A stretch of 64,000 bases of DNA from Utricularia gibba. Lineage: Eukaryota; Streptophyta; Magnoliopsida; Lamiales; Lentibulariaceae. Shown here one piece after another: positions 1 through 13,291 of the stretch. The stretch spans positions 186,001 to 250,000 of the forward strand of contig CM007989.1 in NCBI GenBank assembly GCA_002189035.1. The letters are read 5' to 3'. The position numbers were made by a program, and so were the translations under genes. Under the pieces are notes generated by a model. It saw nothing but the letters and a program-made list of their open reading frames with translations, was not told the origin of the DNA and did not search any database. The first letter of the stretch is position 1. The number at the start of each line of letters is the position of its first letter.

Positions 1-3000
1 TGACCTAATTAGATCACGAACTCGCTTAGTTACCTTTAGTCCCAACATATTTAAGATCAAACCTCAAGCAGCAGGTAACTCGAATCAAAAAAATATTGTG
101 ATAGTATACCTTTGAAAGCTCTTTCATAATCAAACCGTGTAAGTTAGCAGCTTCTTTTGCCAAACCATGAACGTCATGAAAATCTTCTGTTATTGCTAAA
201 ACCTGCAGAATAACTGAGATGAGATAAGAGGGACTATGCTTTTGCTAAGATAAGAAACATCATTTTACCCTGTCAATGCGTTCTCCATCACACAAAATGG
301 ACTACGCTCTTAAGATTTTCAATCAAGGTGTTAAATTCAAAAGCAGATCATAATTGTCATCTAAATCAAACGAAACCATCGAGTAGATGTTTTGAAACCA
401 CAACCATCGCTTACCTCCTCAAGCATAGAACCACAGTCAGAAGTCAGAGCACTATGTCCTCGAATAATACCTCCATATGCAGATAGTGCTACACTGGCTC
501 CATAAGAAGATTCCTTCATTGCGAGAAGTGTGCTTTTCAAATCACCTGCCAAGTTGAAAATTGAATGTCTTCCTTTATTTGCATTTTCTCTCACTTATCA
601 GGTTCAAATATACAATGAACAACACATTAGTTAACCCTGGACCTATTTCATGATGACAGCATGCACAAGACCCTCACTATGCATCAAACCGACAAAGAGG
701 TTGCAAAACATGTGCTTAAATATCCCCCCCTACAATACAGAGATATTTACAGAAGCGCATTAAGGGACTAAACTAAGGCGCTTACAAAACTTGATATTTG
801 TGGAACTGTGATATAGGAATAGCATGGGCTACGTATTGGTTACTGGGAAAACTGTTCACCTGATACAGATGTCGCATTTAGCTCAGTCAAAGAAAGTTCG
901 TTAGATGCAGAAACTAAACAATTTGATGCGGCTTCCATGTTGCTTTGTGCAAGCCTCCACTCTTTGTCAGCTCCTGCATCAAAGCCAACAAACAATCGTA
1001 TAATAAGCATAGATGAGGCAACACAAACTTCAGAATGTGGATTGGAACAAGCAGGGATCTTCAGACTAACGAATAAAAGAATGATATACTACATCCAATT
1101 TTGCTATCGCATTGAGGTTAGATTGCTGCCATGCTATGTTCTCCATTCCAGCTTTGGAAGAGGAAGCATCACATGCAAATCTAATTATACCATCCCTAGA
1201 TGCCTCGAACTCTAATACAGATACACAAACTTTTACAACATCTGCAGCATTCTGTCTGATTTCCTGCAAAATTTTCCGACGTCCAGCCAAATGATCATAG
1301 AATTGGGAAGGTATTCCTGAAACTTGGGTCTGAGCATTTCCAATAGAAATTGAACTTGAATCCCCACAAGCCCAACTCATTGCCCCTTCAAGCTGTTTTT
1401 CTGCAACAGCTGAGATTCCTCCATAAGATTGCAGACGTTCAAGGGATCTAGCTACTTGGGATATTGATAATCGCATACTCTCAAGCAGTTTTGCCCTGTT
1501 GGTGTTCCATACTAAGGGAAGTAAGTGGTAGTCGTCTGAGATGAAAAGGTCAGAAACTTCCATGGGCCTAGATGTGATATTGTGTATCCATTGCATTCTA
1601 GAAATCTCCAAGCTCGTTTTCAGAGAAATGTCTTTAAGCTCATTAATCTGCTTTCTCATAAGAGCAGCCGCAGATCTTGCTGATCTTAAAGTTTGATGCA
1701 TGTTACAGTATTCTTCAAGCATTTTCTGTAGCCTTCTCACACATCCAGACCCCAGATGGATTTGGCCAGTTGTCGGAATGTCAATTGACTCTACACTTTC
1801 CAGCAACTCTATTTTTCTGTCTAAAATATTCAAAAAGAATGGAGCAACGCTATCTTTCACATACATGCAAATGTGCTCATAAAACTGGTTTCTTAGTTCT
1901 TCTTCTGCAACATCTGTGAGTTGATCACGATCAAGATTTTGATCAAAAGTTGGTGCCACATCTCGTGCACAGTATCCAAGTAGAACATAAACCAGGGAAA
2001 GCTTCCAGATAAAGAAGGCGTTACTTCTTTTCAAACCACGAAAATTCCACACATGTTTAGATAATGAGGCACCTGAATTTAGTGATCCAATGAACTGAGT
2101 ATGCCCTAACGAACAAGAAGAAATATGTTCCAACGATGATATCATTGCTTGATCAACTAGTTCCAAATCAGAGAAGGGCTCAAACAATGATGCCACAAGA
2201 GCTTTTCTTCTCAAGACATGCGGTTCTCTTTCATGCTCTGCAATAACGAAAGACTGTAATTTCAAGTCCGCATCTTCTAAACAGCTATTAACATCATCTT
2301 CTCTCTTCTCAAGCGACGAAGTCTGCATATCTTTCTGGTTCCACGTCTGATGGAGTCTGTCCAGTTGCACCCTACAAGCTTCTTCCTGGGCTGCCAGTTC
2401 CTCAGACTCTTCCCAGGATAAATGGTCCCTTCCGTTGACAGCAGCTTCCTCAAGAGCCAATTGCTTTTCAGTGATAAGACCAACTTTCACAAAGTAGTTG
2501 CACTCAAGCTCCTTCAAAGAATCTCTCTCTAGCTCTACCTGTATAAGCTGCTCAAGCATTGGATCTATAGACCGTCGAATTTCTGCTATAGTTCCAAAAA
2601 TCTCCACAACATCAGAATTAAATGAAACAGGAGATTTCATCAAAATGGGCCAAATCACATCAACTAAATCTCTAACAAGGTTTCTCGATTGTGAAATAAT
2701 GGATTTGAAAATCAATACCCAGCTTCTGTGAGGGGCATCATTCAAGACAACATGACGCCTTAGCTCCGCAATAGACTCAGTAACAAGTACACATCTTTCT
2801 ATTTGCTCTTCAAATTCATTAACAAATGGTTCAGCAGACATAACACTAGCGCCAGTTTTCTCCTTGTCAAAACGATCCATGATTTTATGTATCCTATGCT
2901 TAATTTCAGAAAACAAATTTCCCATTGCTGCATCTAACATAGTTAGAAGAAATCCTTGTTTCTCTTCAATCACCATTTCTCGACACCCAGGAATACTGGG

Positions 3001-6000
3001 TTCCCCTCGCCTCTTGAATCCTGCAAGCTCAATATAATTTATGAATTCAGAAAGAAGATGATCCTTGGATGCTGATTCCACCTCTGGGCGAACAGAAATT
3101 TCTAGACTTACGCACTCTTCATCCATTCTCTTAATATCATCAACGTACTGCATCAGCTTGAGGCAAAGGTTATTATAGTTGCCGGTAGGTATGCCAGGTA
3201 TATCAAAGTGGTCACTATTGACAAGCTCAGTACCTTGTCTTTTGGCAATTGATATAGCTTCAGATGAGGGATTATCTAAAGAAAGCATAATCTGAGCCCA
3301 ACGATGCACTGGGCTGGTAGCTATATAATTGAAAGGTAGGATTTTCTGCAAAGCAAAAGAATATATCTGCAGTGCAGTAATAGCTGAGGAAAGTGCATGA
3401 GCCAGTTCACTCACTGAATGAGAAACGTCTTTATCTATGTCACAGCAATGTATTTGTGTAGGTTCAGGAACTACTGTCCAAGGAACTCCGGCCCCAACAA
3501 CAGATGACATAAGAGATAGGTCTTCTTCTGCACCCGTTAGATTACATCCCTTGATTTCTTGAAGTAAACTATTTCTTAAAGCGTCAAGAACCCTCCCATG
3601 CTTCTCAATCCAGGCTGCCGCCTCTTGACCTTTTTCCCTCACTATACTCTTTGCTTGGTTGAATTCTCGAGCCTGTATATCAAACAAGGCACGGCTTTGT
3701 TCTGAACTAGAGGCAGCTTCAGCAAACACTAGTTTTGCAGAATTCTCATGCTGGATATGACTGGATCGTTCTTGATCAGCACAATTGAAGCGAAATGACA
3801 CCATTTCATAATCCTTTAAAGTGTTCATGAATCTCTGTGGATATTCAGAAAAAAACAGTTAAATTTCTGATTATCAATTCATTTGTGAATTGTCAGAAGA
3901 GCAACGGAAACAGACCTCTAGAGCTGATTCAACTGTGAATAAGGTAGGCAACAAAAGATCATGGTGTTCCTGGAGAAATCACAGTCGATAACATTCATAA
4001 TGCTGATATAAAAACATTAATGCACAGTAGAAAGCCTTCACTGAAATTCATAAATTCAATATATAATCTTCAGATTCTGACCTGCAAAGGAACACGAATC
4101 TCTTGTGCACGTGAAGCAAAGAGACTCAAGCTAACTGCAAGCTCCATGCCCCTTCTTTCCTCACCAACAACAGCCGCATCATCATGAACATTAGCGCGTG
4201 TCCACTCCACAAGTGGATCCCACACAAAAACTTCTAATAACATCAAAATAATATCCTTGTTTTTCTTTAGAGAACCTAAAACAGTTTCACAGTTTAACCT
4301 AAATGATCCTTCAAGACCAGTTAGCCCTAGTGCTGCTTCAATTGTCTGTGTTAGCCGGAAAGGAACAATTTCAGGAATTTTCAACCTCTGGCCCTTGTCA
4401 AAACACACATTGTAATCAATATGAACAATTTCCCCACTAAGGAAATCCACAAGTATATTGTCCAAGTGCCTGTCACCTAGGCCCAAAACATGACCAAGCA
4501 TACTCATGGCTGCAACACTTCCTGAAAACCTGCACAACTTATTAGAGCAAAGTCAGTAATTGATCAAATGCAACTAATTCAAAACTCATAAAAAAATCAC
4601 AAGCTAAAGGCTACTATGGGAATTTGCATGTATTTGGAAGTATTCTAGTTGAGATGAAAAAAGAAGATGAGGTCAACAAGAGAAAAAACTAAAAGCCACA
4701 ATTTTGATACACATGAAGAAATTGGATCTTTCTTCATGAGGTCAGCCATATCGAGATAGAGAAGACCAATAATAGCTCTAAACATTTTCCTACTACATGG
4801 GGTTAATCTAGATGTAATAACATAATTTTAATACAGCAAATAGGACAATATCTTTTACCTACTCAGTTTTGAACTAAATGCTTTGAAACCTTCACTGGCA
4901 CACCAGAGTTCCTGATACAGAAGTTGCTTTGGAGTTTCCTTCATCAAATCTAAAAGAACATTTTTTTTGACATCATGTGGCCAGTCTCTTCTGGAGATAA
5001 CTCTTCTTATGCCCTTTTCCTTCAGTGCAGGTATAATTTTCCCATAAAACATATCACTGGGTCTTGGCACTGGAGGCACCACCATATTCGAGTCAGGACC
5101 CAATGCAGAAATCTTCTGCAACTGTGTTCTTTTTTGCCATGACTTAAAAACACTATATATGCTAATCGAGTTATCCACCCACTGGATTAGGCCAGCTCTT
5201 CCGCTAATGGGTGTAACAGAGTAAGAACGGATGCAAAGTGACTTCTTCTGAGCTACTGCTACCGAAGACTGAAGGAAACTGTCGAAAGACTGGAGTAACT
5301 GCATAATTCTAGCATCAAGACGCAAGTCTTCTCGGCCCTTTAGAAGATAGGTATACTTCTGGCCATCAGAACCCACAATGGCAAGTTTCTTTGGCTTTGT
5401 TTTGGTAGGTAAAATGGCCAGTTGGTCACAAAATGAAGCAATAGTTACAATTCCACTGTTAGTGCTATTGAAGGCAGTTCCAGATTCAGATACCATAACT
5501 TGCTTTTCAAGACCAGGCATAGGTGCACTGGAAGACAACAGAGAAGCCAATCTTGGGGCAACTTCTCCCAAGGAAATGGATGACTTCCTCTGATTAGATG
5601 CCAAGGAGATTTCAATTGACTCAAATGGCCGCCACACATCACCTAATGCTGCGACTGAAGCAGGTGGAATCTTGATTTTCCTTATTGCTGCATCTATTCT
5701 TTCCTTGTACTCATCCAGGAACCATAATTCATGGGAGTTTTAGGTTTTCCTGAAGTTGAGGCCAGACGTCGTTCTAAAGAGACAACGATAGGGGCCATCA
5801 TAGCAGTGTACTTGGCAGCATTAATTTTGTTCTTCTCCTCTTGCGTCAGAGTTGTATTCTCACCAACACGGACAGCCTCCTCTTTCAATAACTTTATGCG
5901 CCTCATTACATCTAGCACAGAAATATAAGTTTCTTAAGACACTTCCGTACTTTAGAAAGGTACTATTTGCAGGTCAGATGAGTGATGCATTGCAGGTTTC

Positions 6001-9000
6001 GCATGCCATATGTGAATTTGTCTAATCAATGTCAGTATCAGTCAAGGCAACAGAAAAACCACCTGCATGTAGGCCATGAAGTGTTCCAAGCCATAATTCC
6101 TCCAGAGGACTGTTACGTTTTCAAGCTCCATTATCACCAGCTGCGCATCTTGCACTAGTTGTGGGTGCGACTTATTCTGTGAATCAGAATGATGAAAGCT
6201 CCACATCCACGTTTAATGAATAAAGCATGCGTACTCTAATCAAAACTACACCCAACCCATAGCCAACTAGTCCAAAATTCAGGTTTACGATAATGGCTGG
6301 AGTAAAAAGTAAACACAACCAACGTGATAACTCTCAATAACAATATCTACTTAGAAACAAAAAAGGACATTATGGAAAGCCACTCAGAGCAGATGATAGC
6401 ATTAAAAAAGAAAGAAATATTAGAGTAGAAGACAAAGACGAAAAGGCATGCATGAGATAGAAATTGCTAACCAAACAAGCCAGAATCCTCTGTATTTCCT
6501 CTGAAGGTTCTTTATCAGGGGAATTTGAATCAAGAAGTGTAGGGTAAACCAAGGACCATGGAGAAAATTCTGCCAGATTTATAAGTAAGCCCTCTAATTG
6601 TTTTCTCACCATCTTTTCTGGATGGGAACTTAAACGAGCTAGAATTTGAGGTGTTATTTCCTTCATAAGATAGGAGATGAAATTAGAAAATCATTGTTTC
6701 AGTCTAGATCAAAAAATTCTAATAACAGCCATACCTGCCAGGCTAAGATGGGAACCTTCGAGAGAGCAGGTTCAAGGACATCTTTCAACTCTATGCCATA
6801 GTTTACCAGAATCTGGAGCACATGAAGCGTAGACTTCAATGTGTAACTGGCATGTTTAAGCTTGGAATTGGGATGGAAACCAGTTATCTGCCTATCAAGG
6901 CTCTTTGAATAAGAAAATGAAAGAAAATTTATAAAGCACTTAGCAGCCTGACCAAACAACGAAACTCTTCTCCTCCTCAGAGAGAAATAAACATCAACCA
7001 AATCAGCCACACAGGATGCTACTTCTGCATTACTCGGGGCAATATTTGCTGAAATCAAGTGGTTTTTCAACTCTGAAAATAGCTTTTCCAATATGCTATT
7101 GCTTCCAAATTCCTCCTCTCCAGGTGTTCCAGCAGCAGTCTCTAATGCACAGATTATTTGAGGCAATAAAAGCTTCACTTTTTCCCCAGAAACATGAGAG
7201 ATATTTTCACCTTCAACAATCTCTCTGCCATCATAAGTGTCAGTAATTAAACGCAGTACCAAATTTTTAACACGCAATTTCTCTCCTTCGTTCAAGGAAA
7301 ATCTCTTATGTTCTACTTCAGGCACAAATATGGGTGAAACAGAACAAGAATCAACAACTCGATTGCTGTTAGGAGACATCAAAGTGGTAGCTTGAGTGTA
7401 ACACCATGAAGCGTACATAATCCATGCCTTTCCCATCATAGGGCAGAGAAGAGTAGATGCCCTCGTGAAAGAACCCACTAGATCATCAATTGTCACAATC
7501 GGACCAGAGTGAAAACTTTGATTACCATCAGTAGAGACCCCCTCTTTACTTGAAGAAGAGACATCAACCTTCTTCAATATTTCTTGCAACTCTGGAGCAA
7601 CAATACCGAAGTTTTTTCCCACAGAATCTTCTTGGAGCCAAACAGAAAGTTTTAAACATGCTTTGGCCTTTAAAACATGTTCATGGAAGTTGCATGCTCC
7701 TGTTGAATAAGTAGCAACGAAAGGACGTACGAATGTGAAAAGATTCTCAAACGCAGCATCAACTTTGTTTTCAGCGTGAAGGATTAAAGCATCCTCATAT
7801 TCTCCATATAGTGTAAAATATTCACGATAACTTTCATCAAGACAGATTGAAGCATGGTCTTTAAGATAGCTGTTTAGTCGAGAGGCCAACACTAAATTCT
7901 TCTGCTTGCGTGCTAACAAAACTAAATTATTGCAAAGCTTAAGTGTCACTACCGAAGCTGGGTCAACATTCTGACAAATCCGAAAGAGTTTAAGCCACAG
8001 ACCACAATCTTGAAAAACTTGGTCAAAAAGTGGAAACGGCATGGTCTGAATGTATCCACTTAGGATTGACTGGATACCTTCAACTGCAGTGCCCTTGCGC
8101 CTGCAACCTTCTTCAAATGTAGATATACAAAACAGCTGGTTGGCATATGGTGCTGCCTCCTCCAGTCCATCAATTGGAAAAATGGTGGATACCTCTTCCA
8201 ACATACGCTTGGCATTTTGCAACACATCAGATACTTTCTCTATCTCGCCTTCAGTTTCAAGTAGCATTGCCTGCAGAAGCATTTGCTCACTTCTTTGCAG
8301 AGCAAATCTAGGATCAATAATAAGATCACCACTACTTTTGGGGGTCAAATCAAGGTAGGACCTTGCTGCCTTAAAATCCTGCTCATCAAATCGGCCTAAG
8401 GCTTGAATGTAATTTATCTCATTTCCAGCAGTCGTCAGAGCCCCAGAAAAACCTTTCCCAGCATACTTTGCACGAATATTCTGCAGCTCTATTAGCCAGG
8501 ATTCAAGAGATCTCCAATCAGATGTTGCTGAATAACTCTCAATTATACGTGCAATTGCAAACTGTACACCTGTGGAACCCATAGAAGACAGTGATTCTTC
8601 ACTCTGTAATAAATGGATAAAATACGCAGCAGCCTTTTCATATTGGCCTCGTGCTTGGTACACAAGCCCCGTGATAAAAGAAAACTGCCCCAAGCTTCTA
8701 TAATCACTCTGACCTTGTGTTTCAGTATTATTCAATGGGGATAAAACCATTGTCGCCCACCTCTGCAGCCCAACCAATGCATCAGGTTCACGAATCTTGC
8801 ATAAAGCCAAAGCCATGTTCCTTACGAATTTAAGAAAATCCCCATGATATCGGGCTCCCATGCTATATGGATTTTCATGCGCCAGGACTCCTGACTTGTC
8901 TACCATAGCTGAAAATACATAATTATTGATATCAAGGAGTCGGTTCGCACAATAATGAACAGTTGCATGATTGCACTGGAGTACAAGTCCAGCCTCCATC

Positions 9001-12000
9001 ATAGGCTCAGTTATTCGTGAGAACCACTCCTCACAAACTTTCTTGTTGGCACTGAAAAATAATGAACTTGTTCTGGAAGCACGTGGTAAGACAGTTGATC
9101 CCTCATAGGCATTATAAGCATTTTTCCTCAATGCCTCGACAAACTCTAGTAGTAATCTCATGGGCAGTAAATGAACATTTGAGCCCATCAGATTTAGCAT
9201 TCCATCAGTTTGCTCCATTTCAAGCCGCAGTACTTGAGAAATATCAAGAAGCATCCGTTCCAATGCAGCAAAAGTTTGAGTAGGCCCCCCAAGGTTAGTC
9301 CGAAGTTTAGTTGTAATGCAAAATCTAGCTGCTTCATGTACAGCCCACCAGATACCAGCAAGGTAGTTGACTGAGCATGCTCTTTCAAGAAAATCTTCCT
9401 CCAATTGATTTTCTGACCATAGACCAATGGCATCAAAAACCTCCTTTTCCTCTGGCTGCGTAGATAAGCTCCGCTTTTTGCTATGGCAAGAAAGAACAAG
9501 CCGTTGAATCCAGGAGAATATGGACACTTTTGACCTACGTGAAATATAACTCAAAATAGAAAAAAGTTGCTGGGAGTGCAGTTGCTGTGGCAGCTGGTTG
9601 AGAGCAAAAATTTCTTTCCAATGGAAGCAAGATCTATTAATTGATGAAGACAACTGAGGCTGAGGTATCTGAACTGCTACATCTGAAGCAGAGCACATAT
9701 ATATAGTCAGAGGCCACATATCTAGAAACAACTTGAGATATGCATTTCTTATCTCTATTTCTGGATCACCAAGCTTCTCAAGGACAATTTGAGCAGCACT
9801 AGGAAAATGCAAAGGGTGAATTAGTTTTGCCTTCAAGAGCACTTGAAGAACTCTCACTACAAGAGCTCGCACCTCTGGTTCCCGGTCTGAAGCAACCACT
9901 AAGGTTGAGAAAAGCAAGTCCTGATTTACTTTTAGCCATGCAACATCTTGGCAAGGATAAAAGTCGATCTTGATACTTTTATACATATCAATAATATGCT
10001 CACAGAGCCTACATATCCATAAAAGAGCTTCCATTTTGATGGCTAAAGGAGAAGAATTATCAAGAGCTCTCACAAGAAATGGGACGTAGATTCTTAAATG
10101 CCCAAGCATAATCATATAGAATTGATTCCCCACATCTTCCCCTGGATACGCCCCAGGTAACGTCTCTAGAGACTTTGTCTCAATATTCTTTTTAGTGATA
10201 GAGCACTTTCTCATAAAGTTGACTGTGGAGAGCCTTTCCAATGTTCTTACAAGGGTGATCTGCAGTTTCAAGGAGCTTTTGAACGGCCACTCAAATAGAT
10301 TAAAATTCTCAATTAAAAATATGGCAAGCTTTTCACCATTGCTATCAATTAATGCTTTCTCATTCACTTGAAGTGCTGTGCCACCACCTCTTCCTTGCAA
10401 TGTAGTGCAGCTTAATAATACTTTGAAATTGAAACTAATCAAGGACACTAGCTCTTCTTTGGAATAAGTATTTGAAGTTGTCACAACCTCGCGGTGATCC
10501 TCTTCACCACATCTTTTCAGAAGCTCGATCTTTAACAGTTGTAGCTCATCAAATAAAGTGTTCACCGTGCTTGCTACAATATCTGTTCTCTCATGTTGAA
10601 GTAAGAAGATGTACGTTGTTGCAGCACTTCCACTCACTATGTGGTTTGGATGCAAGCGCAATCGGGAAATGGGTTTATCAAAATGTAAAATCTTGGGGAT
10701 AGATGATGGAATAAGACCAAGCTTCTGAAGAGACATCAATTGCAGATTAGTTTTAAGAACACCATAAACCTGAAAGGAAGAAATTTTGTTGGTGAGAAAT
10801 CTGCCTCTGGGATCGGCTTCCAAACTTTGGAACAATATATCTAATGCAGCAGGGTAACAACCAGAAAACCTTTCACTCGATATTTCAGCCAACAGCGTCA
10901 AACACTTCCAGGATTGCTCAATCCATTCTGGCCATCCAAAATTTCTCCCAATCATAGACAAGCATTGCAACAGAACAGGAAGCATCTGACTAAGTGGTTC
11001 TCTTATTTTTTCAAGAGAGTTAATTTCCAGGAATCCAGAAGCAACAGATTGTAGAACTGTACAGAAACAAGACAAAAGTGCAAGCAATCTTTTGAACTGT
11101 TGGGACCACGTCCACTTCCATCGTGAAGCAATGAATCCATGTCATCTAAAAATTTCGAGAGCAATCCTAAAGAAAACTGCAAATTATTTACCCAGTATTT
11201 CTGAAATTGTAACAAACTGTCCATGATAACATGCTTATCAGACTCTGTAATGTCAGGTATTAACGCCCATCCCAGGAGAATATCAACAATATCCCTGAAG
11301 TGTGGTTGGAAGAATCTAAAAAACTTCAATGAAATCAATGTTAAAACACCTAGAATACTCGGCATTAAACTGAAGGGCATCCTCTCATCTTCAAGAAGTT
11401 CCTGACAAGCCTTAAGAATTGTAAATGCATATCGTTCAATGGCACCCACATCTCCAACACTAAGAAACTCGTGAAGACTCACTAAAGCAAGTTGTGATAT
11501 CTCACTGATAATATGTCTAAGAGAAGGCAAGGACCATCCAGTAAACCCATCGATCAAACTCCCAAGCATCACATGATTCTGCCTTCCGTTTGGTGCTATT
11601 AACAAAGAGCATGCCACTGAACATAAAGCTCCATAAGCTCTAGCTGCTGCATGACGAACTGAAAACAATCTATTGACAAACAGAAACCAAGAACACCAAT
11701 CACACCAACTGGAATAATCAAATAAATCAAGAAAAACATTTAGGCCAAAGAATTCATTTCTGAGGGATTGAAAAACAGTTTGTGAGACAAAAGTACAACA
11801 AGGAGAGACTATAAACAACGAAATAAATTTTATAAAAAAAACTGACATCACTCATTGGGTTTTAGCATGATGGGCATGAAAAGTGAACGTCGCATACAAA
11901 CGGTGGCCATACATCCTAAAAATGCATGAGTAAGCGGAAGAATAATAACTTATCGTTTAGTAGTTGAGCGAAGCCTTGCGCGAGAAAGGATGCAGCGTGC

Positions 12001-12194
12001 GAAACGGCAATCCCGTTCGGAGGATAAACAATAGCGCGGTGAAGGGAAGTGATAGCGGAGAGACGACGCGACTCATCTTCCTCGGAAGAAGGCGAAGAAC
12101 CCGCAACTATTGTCTTGGGCGGGTCGCCAGCGGGCAGCGCCGCCGTGAGCAGCGCCGCAAACTGCTGGTGCTGGTGATGAAATCCTTGCATCAT
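1..12194 (-). CDS. SMG1: SMG1-type PI3K-related kinase (3' end outside window)
   Basis: Serine/threonine kinase of the PIKK family; in the known pathway SMG1 phosphorylates UPF1 in nonsense-mediated mRNA decay. Exon 1 is 11950-12194 (start MMQGFHHQ), with a weak GTTATT donor joining an exon starting at 11669. A very long helical-repeat exon spans about 6735-11087. The kinase domain lies in exons between about 6670 and 4070: an ATP-lysine region (YLLKGRED, about 5340), the catalytic loop GLGDRHLDNIL and the metal motif HIDYNVCF (about 4400-4500), which is characteristic of SMG1. A long post-kinase region (1096-3828) follows, then small exons at 859-975, 414-549 and 112-204. The FATC tail must lie left of base 1. 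One apparent 1-nt deletion at about 11101-11104 breaks the frame between GSGRGP and QFKRLL. Family identity is certain; some exon edges are approximate. Confidence 0.93.
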
Positions 12195-12676
12195 GCATTC
12201 GGTGCATCAACATCCCGCAGCCAGCTTCCACTGCGTCGGAGTAGCATCATGGTCGGAAGCAGGCTCCGTCGCAGAAATTGGCAAGTCCAGAAGCATTCTT
12301 GTTGATTTTTTTTTCTGTAATATTATTTTATTACGGAGAAACTTCCCTGCTATAAAAACACTGGATCACAGAACAAGGCTCATATTAGCCCACCCTTTTT
12401 AAAAGGCCATGTTCGGCCCAAGGCTCCGCCCAGAAAACATCATATCTATTTAATTCAATTGAATTGGGGGGAAGAAGAAACCCTAGAAATTTGGGTGACG
12501 AAATTTTTCGCTCTTATATTACCGTCGTCAAATTTGCGGTTCTTATCGTTGAAATGGCCGCCGTTTGTCCAATTCGTGAGATTCCGTGATCGGTTTGCAC
12601 GTAGTTTCTTAAGCTCATATTGAGAGAAATATTGTACGTAAGATCGATAGAGGTGTTTGAGGAGCCGCAAGCAAGT

Positions 12677-12780
12677 TTTGGGCTTTGGTGAAAGCCCACC
12701 GCGTGGCGTTAAACAGCCTCCTTTAGAACTAAAAAAACCAAAGAAGGCCTGTTTTAAGTTTGGGCTTCGACGAAAGCCCA
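12677..12780. repeat. Pair of direct-repeat hairpins (TTTGGGCTT..AAAGCCCA)
   Basis: Two near-identical imperfect palindromes, TTTGGGCTTTGGTGAAAGCCCA (about 12677-12698) and TTTGGGCTTCGACGAAAGCCCA (about 12759-12780), lie about 82 bp apart in the divergent promoter. Each arm pairs GGGCTT with AAGCCC around a short loop. The two loops differ (TGGTG versus CGACG) while the arms are kept. Confidence 0.6.
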
Positions 12781-12782
12781 CC

Positions 12783-12788
12783 CACGTG
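12783..12788. promoter_or_regulatory. G-box CACGTG
   Basis: A perfect CACGTG core within CCCACGTGGCA, immediately after the second hairpin repeat. G-boxes bind bHLH and bZIP factors. Function here is inferred from the motif only. Confidence 0.4.
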
Positions 12789-12849
12789 GCACAAATCCAT
12801 GTTTAAATTCAAAATTCTCATCGCGCGATGACGCTTCGGGGGAAAATGC

Positions 12850-12891
12850 AACGGTTCTCACATGTCAGCCGTTGATCTGTTCCATTAACGG
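12850..12891. promoter_or_regulatory. Cluster of three MSA-core (AACGG) motifs upstream of the kinesin
   Basis: AACGG occurs at 12850-12854 and 12887-12891 on the plus strand and as CCGTT at 12869-12873: three copies in 42 bp, about 400 bp before the kinesin start codon. AACGG is the core of the mitosis-specific activator element bound by three-repeat MYB (MYB3R) factors, which drive G2/M genes. A cytokinetic kinesin is an expected target. The motif is short, so the clustering is the evidence. Confidence 0.5.
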
Positions 12892-13291
12892 CTAATCTCT
12901 GTCTGTTCTGCATAGTGCCACTTTGAATTGGAGTACGCATAGTTCTAGATCTGTGGTGAGAGCTGAAGCTCCAAGATTCGAGCTTGTGGGCTTCAAGGAT
13001 TTCTTGTTTAATTTACTTCTTTCGAATTATTTCTGGTTCATTAATGAGAGTGATTGTTTATAGGTTGGGAGCAACGGCGAATCAATGCCTTTTGATTCGA
13101 ATTTTCCAGGAAATCGATAACTGGGGTCGAAGGGAAATGGTTTCTTCTTCATCGTGACGATACAATTACAATTTCAAGATTTCGTGGAGTTCGAATCCTT
13201 TTCATTGCTTCCTCTGTTAGGTACGATGTTGTGCTGTGTACGGCTTTTCCTTGGAGCATGAAAAGTTACATAGCTCTTTTCTCTTTGCAGA

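Larger units (their letters stand above)
12195..13291. promoter_or_regulatory. Divergent promoter region of SMG1 and the KIN-12 kinesin
   Basis: This 1.1 kb holds no convincing gene and must carry both 5' ends, because SMG1 runs left and the kinesin runs right. A likely 70-bp 5'UTR intron of the kinesin runs 13221-13290 (GTACG donor, TTTGCAG acceptor), ending one base before the ATG at 13292. GGCCCA (12414 region) and several AGCCCA motifs, typical of promoters of growth-related plant genes, are present. Short ORFs here have no recognisable product. Confidence 0.6.
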
